16,331 bases of DNA from Gammaproteobacteria bacterium UBA4475 (lineage in GTDB: Bacteria; Pseudomonadota; Gammaproteobacteria; Pseudomonadales; Azotimanducaceae). Below the pieces are notes generated by a model. That model searched no databases, was not told the origin of the DNA, and saw only the letters and a program-made list of their open reading frames with translations. Below, in pieces: positions 1-5,870 of the stretch. The stretch covers positions 1-16,331 of the forward strand of contig DGOD01000349.1 in NCBI GenBank assembly GCA_002389265.1, given 5' to 3'. The position numbers and the translations under genes were made by a program. Positions within the stretch are counted from its first letter, which is position 1, and every line of letters begins with the position of its first letter.

Positions 1-1
1 T

Positions 2-601
2 GCTCAGGGCGTTCAGGGCAAGATCGGCCTAGCGGGCCCTGCTGGTGCTGATGGTGTGGATGGTGTGGACGGTGAAGATGGTGCCGAGGGACCTCAAGGC
101 GTTCAGGGTAAAATTGGATTGACCGGACCTGCCGGCGAGCCCGGTGTGCCAGGAGAGTCTGATGCTGGTGACGCGCTGTTGTGCTTCTCGTCAACTACAT
201 CCATAGGTACTCAGGGTAAATTTGTTGGCCTGGGTACAAACTCGGGTAACCATGCAGACATCTCGATAGTGATTCCGTTTGGTGCGAGAGTCTCGGGGTT
301 TGTCGCAAAGGCTTCCCAGGGGAACTCGCCTCGGTCAGGCACTGCGCAGCTTATGAGAGATGTGTCAGCGGAATGTGCAGACCTTATGGGGAGAGGTGAT
401 GGTAGCGGCGGTGATATACCCAGTGCAGTGTGCTCTTGGCCTGCTGAAGGTGCGCCCAATGCAACTTGCTCTGCTGTTCTCGATGTCAATGATGCATGTC
501 GAGATCTACCGGCCCTGGACAGTTTGAGTGTGCATTTCAATACTGAAAACGGTTCCGTCGAGGGCGGCAGTGCTTGCGTCACTCTTGAGGCATACGAATA
601 A
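2..601 (+). CDS. Collagen-like exported/surface protein, 3' part
   Basis: The reading frame is open from the first base, so the start lies outside the window; 199 residues are visible. Residues 1-52 are Gly-X-Y triplets (for example GPAGEPGVPGE), the hallmark of a collagen triple helix. The remaining ~147 residues form a non-repetitive C-terminal domain with six cysteines (in LLCF, AECA, AVCSW, ATCSA, DACRD, SACVT). In bacterial collagen-like proteins such a domain often acts as a trimerisation or binding head. GTG 56 could be read as a start, but the Gly-X-Y pattern runs through it without a break, so it is internal. A 90-bp repeat lies inside the Gly-X-Y part. The gene is followed by a hairpin and an intrinsic terminator, so it ends its transcription unit. 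Cell-surface location is inferred from the family; the signal peptide is not visible. Confidence 0.85.
   Translation, partial: AQGVQGKIGLAGPAGADGVDGVDGEDGAEGPQGVQGKIGLTGPAGEPGVPGESDAGDALLCFSSTTSIGTQGKFVGLGTNSGNHADISIVIPFGARVSGFVAKASQGNSPRSGTAQLMRDVSAECADLMGRGDGSGGDIPSAVCSWPAEGAPNATCSAVLDVNDACRDLPALDSLSVHFNTENGSVEGGSACVTLEAYE
8..142 (+). repeat. 90-bp period direct repeat in the Gly-X-Y region
   Basis: The peptide GVQGKIGL(A/T)GPAG occurs twice, starting at about 8 and 98, exactly 30 codons apart. The DNA copies differ mostly at third codon positions. The coding unit therefore duplicated in blocks of ten Gly-X-Y triplets and has since drifted. More copies probably lie upstream of the window. 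Confidence 0.75.
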
Positions 602-616
602 ACGGCGGTCGCACTA

Positions 617-669
617 GAGTGCCGAATGCAAAGTGACAAGAGTGATACTGATAGTTGCATTCGGTACTC
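617..669. repeat. Long inverted repeat (15-bp arms) after the collagen-like gene
   Basis: Arms 617-631 and 655-669 are complementary over 15 bp with a single G-T pair, around a 23-nt loop. The core is CCGAATGCAA / TTGCATTCGG. It begins 16 bp after the stop codon. No T-run follows, so it is not a classical terminator by itself. It could protect the mRNA 3' end or be a dispersed repeat element. The ATG at 626 lies inside the left arm, which argues against 626 being the start of the next gene. Confidence 0.65.
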
Positions 670-681
670 GAGATCTACAGC

Positions 682-722
682 GCTGGTGTCAGGCAGTATT
701 CTGCGTGGCATCAGCTTTTTTT
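682..722 (+). terminator. Intrinsic terminator of the collagen-like gene
   Basis: The left arm GCTGGTGTCA pairs with TGGCATCAGC, including two G-U pairs. A single G-G mismatch separates this from an inner GCAG/CTGC stem closed by the tetraloop TATT. Seven T residues (716-722) follow immediately. Position, stem and T-run all fit Rho-independent termination of plus-strand transcription from the collagen-like gene. Confidence 0.8.
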
Positions 723-758
723 ATAGCGCGCGAAAAATGTCCGCACTAAATGCTCATT

Positions 759-772
759 CGCGTTTTAACGCG
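759..772. promoter_or_regulatory. Palindrome CGCGTT-TT-AACGCG before the propeller gene
   Basis: A perfect 6-bp inverted repeat with a 2-nt centre lies 15 bp upstream of the Shine-Dalgarno of the propeller gene, in the short space left after the terminator. Its place suits an operator or a 5'-UTR hairpin. No regulator is recognised and I cannot assign a promoter with confidence. Confidence 0.3.
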
Positions 773-786
773 ATGACGAAATATTT

Positions 787-792
787 GGAGGG
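787..792 (+). promoter_or_regulatory. Ribosome-binding site that fixes the propeller start at GTG 800
   Basis: GGAGGG lies 7 nt before GTG 800 and is the only strong Shine-Dalgarno near the 5' end of this frame. In-frame ATG 626 is inside a hairpin arm and upstream of the terminator. ATG 773 has no comparable site. A second GTG at 794 is too close to the site. Confidence 0.75.
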
Positions 793-799
793 GGTGATC

Positions 800-2794
800 G
801 TGATAAAAGCAAAGGTTAATGTGTTAACTGCAGGTCTAAACTCTACCGAGCGTTCTGCATGGTGCCAGACACTGCGGCTGCTAACAATGTTGATATGTCT
901 TACGGCTGGGGCTACGCCGGTTCTCGCTGCAAACCTTGATGTGCCTGCTGGGCTCGGAAAATTGACTGCGGCTAGTTCGCCGGTCCTTGAGCTAGTCGGT
1001 AGATGGGACGGTGGCCCTGTTTATTCAAGCGCCGTATCGGGAGAGTATGTCTATTTCGGTATGGGCGGAGGTATCCGCGTGCTGCATATCGAGCAGAGTG
1101 CTAATTCCAGCGCTGCTGCCTGGCGTGAAGTCGCATCTGTTGCGACATCTGGTGTGGTAAAGGATCTAACAATATCGGGTCATCACCTGTACGTTGCTGA
1201 TGATGGTGGTGCCATGCGGATAATCGATATTGCTAAGCCGACACAACCGCTGGAAGTAGCACATATCGATCTTCAGCCAAATGTTCGAGCGGTTGCCGTG
1301 GAAGGTCATTATGCCTATTTGGCCGCAGGCTGGCTGGGACTGGTAATCATCGACATCTCTGACCCCCAAAAGCCGAAACAAGTGCGGAAATTTAAAACCG
1401 AGAATTATGCCGTCGATGTGCATGTGGCGGGCTCCTTGGCTTTTGTGGCGAACATTACCCGTGGCGTTAGAATTATTGATGTTGCTGATCCTTTGCAGCC
1501 CAAGGAAATTGGCTTCTATGAAATGCCGGGCTTTGCGCACGGCGTCCACGTTGATGGTGATTATGCGTACATCGTGGGCCTTGAAGAGCATGAAGACGAC
1601 CTCGCCGGTCTGACAATTGTCAATATTGCGGACCCAACCACGCCTGTGAAGTCTGGCTTCTATAAACTAGAGTACGGTGCGGAACGAGTTTGGGTTGAGA
1701 ACCAGGTGGCCTATCTGGCTGGCGTGGCCAATGATGCAGGTTTAATTGTCGTCAATGTGACCGACAAAAATAACCCCATAAAAATGGCGAGTTATACGAG
1801 TAAGACGTGCTCGGAGTCGGTAACGATCGCAGGTTCACATGCGTATCTAGCACATGGTGATCTAGGGCTTGAGATTATTGACTTATCTAATCCAAAGGTG
1901 TCTCCTGTAGTAGAACACTATGATGCCGCGGGTAAGTCGCGTGGTGTAGATGTGGTAGGTAACTATGCCTATCTGGCTAATGGCTACACGGGTTTACGAA
2001 TTCTGGATATCTCTCATCCAGACGCCGTGCGTGAGGTTGCCAATTTGCCCACTTACCGAGCGGTCGATGTCGACGTCGCTGGTCCCTATGCTTATATCGC
2101 TGACGATTGGTCAGGGGTGCAAGTTGCAGATATTTCAGATCCTTCTAGCCCGCATATCGTCGGCCATGTCAACACGCCGGGAAATGCTGAACGTATCGTT
2201 GTCATCGGCAGTCTTGCCTATGTTGCAGATGGCCCCTCTGGGCTGCGAGTATTGGATGTTTCTCGCCCTGAAACACCGGCGGAAATTGCTGCTTTTGATA
2301 CGCCAGGTTACGCGTACGAAGTACGTGTTGTGAATGGTTTTGCTTATGTCGCTGATGGTGATCAGGGGCTCAGAATTATTGACGTCTCCAAACCATCGGC
2401 AGCCATGGAAATTAGTCATTTCATACCTCGCGGGAAAAGGGTCGATGTGCGCGATGTAGAGATCGTCGGCTCCCACGCCTATCTAGCCTCAGGTAGTTCC
2501 GGCCTGACTGTCATTGATATTTCAGATCCGAAGAATCTACGGGAAGTAGCGCAGGGCGCGGTAAAACGCACGGCGCGAAATGTTCGTGTCTCTGGTGCCA
2601 ATGCCTATGTGGCTGATCTAGATTGGTTGCGTGTGTTCGATATCTCAAATCCTATTTTAATCAAAGAGATGGCCTCTTATAAAATACCAGCCACTTTGGC
2701 TGACATTTGGGTGGATGAGTCGGGTGTCTATGCTGCAGCGAATGAAGCAGGCCTGATGATACTTGGACTGAAAAATGCCAGCGTTGTGAATTAG
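800..2794 (+). CDS. Secreted LVIVD-repeat beta-propeller protein
   Basis: With the GTG 800 start the protein has 664 residues. It begins with an n-region of about 25 residues, a hydrophobic stretch (LRLLTMLICLTAG) and an Ala-rich cleavage site near residue 43 (PVLA/ANL), so it is exported. From about residue 70 to the end it consists of some 14 repeats of 40-50 residues with the pattern (A)Y(L/V)AxxxxGLxIIDIxxPxxP, the signature of LVIVD repeats. Examples are YAYLAAGWLGLVIIDISDP and HAYLASGSSGLTVIDISDP. The first and last copies are divergent. Fourteen repeats would suit two seven-bladed propellers. Such proteins are thought to bind proteins or glycans at the cell surface; no catalytic motif is visible. 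It stands alone between the terminator of the upstream gene and a subtilase remnant. The fold is clear, the ligand unknown. Confidence 0.88.
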   Translation: MIKAKVNVLTAGLNSTERSAWCQTLRLLTMLICLTAGATPVLAANLDVPAGLGKLTAASSPVLELVGRWDGGPVYSSAVSGEYVYFGMGGGIRVLHIEQSANSSAAAWREVASVATSGVVKDLTISGHHLYVADDGGAMRIIDIAKPTQPLEVAHIDLQPNVRAVAVEGHYAYLAAGWLGLVIIDISDPQKPKQVRKFKTENYAVDVHVAGSLAFVANITRGVRIIDVADPLQPKEIGFYEMPGFAHGVHVDGDYAYIVGLEEHEDDLAGLTIVNIADPTTPVKSGFYKLEYGAERVWVENQVAYLAGVANDAGLIVVNVTDKNNPIKMASYTSKTCSESVTIAGSHAYLAHGDLGLEIIDLSNPKVSPVVEHYDAAGKSRGVDVVGNYAYLANGYTGLRILDISHPDAVREVANLPTYRAVDVDVAGPYAYIADDWSGVQVADISDPSSPHIVGHVNTPGNAERIVVIGSLAYVADGPSGLRVLDVSRPETPAEIAAFDTPGYAYEVRVVNGFAYVADGDQGLRIIDVSKPSAAMEISHFIPRGKRVDVRDVEIVGSHAYLASGSSGLTVIDISDPKNLREVAQGAVKRTARNVRVSGANAYVADLDWLRVFDISNPILIKEMASYKIPATLADIWVDESGVYAAANEAGLMILGLKNASVVN

Positions 2795-2807
2795 TCACTG
2801 AGCTCGC

Positions 2808-2833
2808 TCAATGATGCGTGCCAATGATGCGTG
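2808..2833. repeat. 13-bp tandem duplication
   Basis: (T/C)CAATGATGCGTG occurs twice head to tail (2808-2820 and 2821-2833), 12 of 13 bases identical. It sits between the propeller stop codon and the start of the subtilase remnant, so it may mark a slippage or deletion scar. Confidence 0.7.
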
Positions 2834-3267
2834 TCGATGTTGTGCCTAATGATATTTATTATCCTGACGCCTGAGTCTGCAATGGAGATATTAACAGCAA
2901 CCGCTGTGGATTTGGGCGAGCCCGGATGGGACCCCATGTATGGTTATGGCAGAATCGATGCCGCGGCCGCCGTTGCGTTGGTTACGCTGATGGAACTGTT
3001 CAAATCGGAACCATTGTATTCTCGGCGAATGCGACGGGTATGATCGATCTTGCGGTATTGAGACTTTATTATGACGACGTCTTGATCTGTTTTGGTCCTG
3101 AAAGCGCAACTTGTAGCATTGATGTACGTAAGAGGGACGTTGGCGAGTATCAATTAAAGGCAATCGCGATTGATTCTGCCGAACAATCAACCAGTACTAT
3201 CGTCAGTTTCACCGTCGAATGTTGCAAAAGCGGTGATATTGGCAGCAAGGGTAAGGGGCGGGGTTGA
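2824..3267 (+). pseudogene. Internally deleted, frameshifted remnant of a subtilisin-like (S8) protease with Ig-like tail
   Basis: Three pieces lie in order in two frames. Bases 2824-2871 (frame 1) encode VDVVPNDIYYPDA, like the VPNDPYY motif at the start of subtilase catalytic domains. Bases 2864-2980 (frame 2) encode LTPESAMEILTATAVDLG and then GWDPMYGYGRIDAAAAVAL, the typical last helix of that domain (GYGR(V/I)(D/N)A). Bases 2980-3267 (frame 1 again) encode an Ig-like domain (TVQIGTIVFSANATG, then GEYQLKAIAIDSAEQST, then SFTV) and a Cys/Lys/Gly-rich tail. The roughly 250 residues that would carry the Asp/His/Ser triad are missing, and at least two frame changes are needed to join the pieces. 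I read this as a dead gene. The C-terminal subtilase and Ig-like matches are good; the N-terminal VPND match is short and less certain. Confidence 0.72.
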
Positions 3268-3295
3268 CCCTCCTTGAGCTGTAGGGCCCTTGGCC

Positions 3296-5749
3296 TTAAG
3301 GTCCGTATGCCGGACCATGGAGTCCGGTGATGATATCGAAATGCATGGTCTCGGTGAAGTCGTAGCTCTTGATGTTGCCGGCACGGTCATAGATGGTCAT
3401 GTTGGCCAGGGACCAAGTGCCGGGAGCAGAGCCTGCAGGGAGCACAATTGTTCGGTAGTAACGCTGCTCTTCATTCGCAACTTCCTTGGCGTATATAAGG
3501 CTGGGTTCATTGCTCATATAGAACTGATGGCTAATGCCCTGTGGATCTTTCAGCTTGAGGGACGCTGTTTTAAAACCCGAGATGTCATCTGCGATTGAAA
3601 ATAGGATTGAGACTGTGGTTTCACCATCAGGTTTATTTGGGTGAGTGGGCTGGGTCTCGATGGCTAACGTGTTGAGGTTCAGCTTAGGCGGTTGCGTATC
3701 CGGATTACTGGTGATCAAAACAATAGATTGAGCGGCCTCATCTATTCGATTTTTTTGGCTGCTGGGATGTTGAGTTTTCGCGTCATTTGATTTGGTAAAG
3801 TAAACCGAGCTCTTATTTTTTGCTGCGTCATGCATACTGATATAGCGCAAGTTATAGACCGAAGTTGGTTTGTAGTTCGGCATCAAAAAGTCAACATGAC
3901 ACTGCCCTTGCTTGGCATCAAACTGCCCCCACTGCTCGTGTCGATAGGTGCTGGCAACCTCGTCGTTGAGAGATGCGTAGCAGGCATTGCGTGTCGACAT
4001 AGCGGATTCTTCGTTAACGCGCCAACGCGCCTGAATGATCTGTAGCTGGGCCCCCTCTACCTGCTGGGTTGAGAGTGAGAGAGATGCAGATTTTGCTATA
4101 TAAAGCGGTGCGCTGGTGTCTTCCTTTGGACTGTCGATGTGGAGTTGCCAGCCAAAATTCTGCGCTTTCTGCATACGACTGTTACCGCCGGTATCAGTCA
4201 GGACGATCTGAGAAGTCTGCCACGAACCACTTTTTACGTATTGACTGAGTTTTACTGTGCCGCGTAAAACGCTGCTATTACCCCCCGATTGAGCGTCGAC
4301 CGGATATTTTTGCGGATACAACGCGACATCAACAAAAGTACCAATTTCACTGGTCAACCTGAAATTAGCTAAGCTTGCGCCGCCTTGGGAAATGCCTTTA
4401 TCAGTATGTAGTTCGATTTCCACGGTCACCAGTTTGTCGGCATCCGGATCACCGCTGACTTCAATGTCGATTCGCTTGATCTCGGTGGGAAACATATAGT
4501 CGGGCTGCAGGTCTTCTAGTTTGAATGTCAGATCCTCTCTGGCCTGTGACAAATAAACGCTGCCACCCATGATGCGGTCACGTATGAAATTGTACTTGGC
4601 AGGCGCGCGTGAGCGCAGCTTGTCGGGGTTGATGATGTAATGAGCTAACGACTCGGCCATATCTTCGCTCGGCGTTAAGGCGTGCGCGTAGGCCGATACG
4701 AATTCAGTTTGTTGGCTCGTATACCAATTGCTCGTGCTGCTGGTTGGGCGTGACCAGTCGCCAATAAGTGCCCAATCTACCTTGAGGGCCTCGTCGAAAT
4801 GGTTGTCCCACAAAAAATGGGTCTTTTCATGCAGGATTAGGCGTTTCGTATAGTCAACATTTTGATAGTAAAATGCCGATTCCATAAATTCTATATACCC
4901 CCTTGCTGTCCATGAGACAGCCGGTGCGTGCTCGTAGAGTGGATGATTAGTGGCATCCAATCGGCGTACCAAGTAACGCAGGTCTGGCAGCCGGTGCCTG
5001 TCTTTTGGCATCTCTTCGAACATACTAATAATGTTCAATAGTTCTTCGCTGTGAAAGGCCTGAAACCGCTCGGCAGTCTCGTTGGTCGTGTTGGCTGTTA
5101 ATGCCTGATAGTTCGGTACGATAGTGGTTACCCCATAGCGTTGTTGCAAAAGGTATTCGATGGCGTCCCTATCATCGCCATTGTTAGTTACAAATCGAAC
5201 CAGTGCCTGTCGCAGGCGCTGAGAGTAATAGGTGCCTGCAATACCGTCGACGGTGGTGGGCTGTGGTTGTGCATGGGTAAAAGCCCTGGTTGATATCAAG
5301 ACATCGAACGATGGATTGTGGGCGGGGCTAAGAAAAATATCATCCTCTATGTAATTCGTCGTTAGGCGCCATCGACTCAAACCTGTAGGTGGGCCGAGTG
5401 TTTCGGGCTGGCGTGGTATTGCTTGCATATGGTTGCGAATCTCCTCGGCTTGTCTTTGAGTCCATGCGGCCGCTGGGGAGTCGATGAGTAGGATATTGAA
5501 GTCGTCGACCAGTTGGCCGATTGTCGTATCGTCAACCAGCGGTGATGAAGTCTGCTTGAGTTTGGGTAGTCGTGGCTGATTAACAAAAGCAGTTTGAACA
5601 TTGCTTGGGACCGATCGCGTATCTTCCCAATGATAGCTGTACGACAGGTGTTCGGTGGGTAGAGGGGGTTCAGCGCTGGCGACCAGGCCGACCAGTATCA
5701 GGCCACTCGCGGCTCTGCTGGCTCGAAATGCAATTGCTGCGATTTGCAT
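3296..5749 (-). CDS. Secreted HExxH zinc metallopeptidase with three Ig-like modules
   Basis: The 817-residue protein starts with a signal peptide (hydrophobic 10-24, cleavage likely after VASA, residue 26). Residues 307-311 read HEKTH, an HExxH zinc site. This is followed by TEFVSAYA (349-355) and EDMAE (362-366), the spacing and wording of zincins in which a downstream Glu is the third zinc ligand. Residues 30-400 would form the peptidase domain. The C-terminal half holds three related beta-sandwich modules (about 422-538, 548-652, 688-806), each ending in an xDxxxN-like motif: LTDTGGNS, MHDAAKNKS, YDRAGNIKS. Such modules usually bind surfaces or glycans. The gene converges on the subtilase remnant and lies 121 bp downstream of the spermidine-synthase-like gene on the same strand. 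The Shine-Dalgarno (GGGA) is weak. Export and zinc-peptidase class are well supported; the substrate is unknown. Confidence 0.78.
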   Translation of the reverse strand: MQIAAIAFRASRAASGLILVGLVASAEPPLPTEHLSYSYHWEDTRSVPSNVQTAFVNQPRLPKLKQTSSPLVDDTTIGQLVDDFNILLIDSPAAAWTQRQAEEIRNHMQAIPRQPETLGPPTGLSRWRLTTNYIEDDIFLSPAHNPSFDVLISTRAFTHAQPQPTTVDGIAGTYYSQRLRQALVRFVTNNGDDRDAIEYLLQQRYGVTTIVPNYQALTANTTNETAERFQAFHSEELLNIISMFEEMPKDRHRLPDLRYLVRRLDATNHPLYEHAPAVSWTARGYIEFMESAFYYQNVDYTKRLILHEKTHFLWDNHFDEALKVDWALIGDWSRPTSSTSNWYTSQQTEFVSAYAHALTPSEDMAESLAHYIINPDKLRSRAPAKYNFIRDRIMGGSVYLSQAREDLTFKLEDLQPDYMFPTEIKRIDIEVSGDPDADKLVTVEIELHTDKGISQGGASLANFRLTSEIGTFVDVALYPQKYPVDAQSGGNSSVLRGTVKLSQYVKSGSWQTSQIVLTDTGGNSRMQKAQNFGWQLHIDSPKEDTSAPLYIAKSASLSLSTQQVEGAQLQIIQARWRVNEESAMSTRNACYASLNDEVASTYRHEQWGQFDAKQGQCHVDFLMPNYKPTSVYNLRYISMHDAAKNKSSVYFTKSNDAKTQHPSSQKNRIDEAAQSIVLITSNPDTQPPKLNLNTLAIETQPTHPNKPDGETTVSILFSIADDISGFKTASLKLKDPQGISHQFYMSNEPSLIYAKEVANEEQRYYRTIVLPAGSAPGTWSLANMTIYDRAGNIKSYDFTETMHFDIITGLHGPAYGP

Positions 5750-5870
5750 GGCTACTGATCCCAGTTCGGCTTGAACGGCTAAAATTAGGGTCTGTAAAAT
5801 ATACTATCAGTTTAATATTAATAATAAAGAAACGAATACGCCAAATCGATGAATGTACGCCTATTGCGGC
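5750..5870. promoter_or_regulatory. AT-rich spacer, possible promoter of the metallopeptidase gene
   Basis: This 121-bp gap contains an AT-rich core around 5795-5828 with the palindrome TTAATATTAA (5812-5821) and, on the minus strand, TATATT as a possible -10 element. I see no convincing -35 box or terminator. The metallopeptidase may have its own promoter here or be read from the gene upstream. Confidence 0.3.

Noticed and set aside
211..711. 166-codon minus-strand frame opposite the collagen-like gene
   Set aside because: It is the antisense shadow of a clear coding region, runs through the terminator hairpins and resembles no known family.
626..799. Longer start of the propeller gene at ATG 626 or ATG 773
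   Set aside because: ATG 626 lies in a hairpin arm upstream of the previous gene's terminator and would put about 85 residues before the signal peptide's hydrophobic core. GTG 800 has a strong ribosome-binding site and gives a sensible signal peptide.
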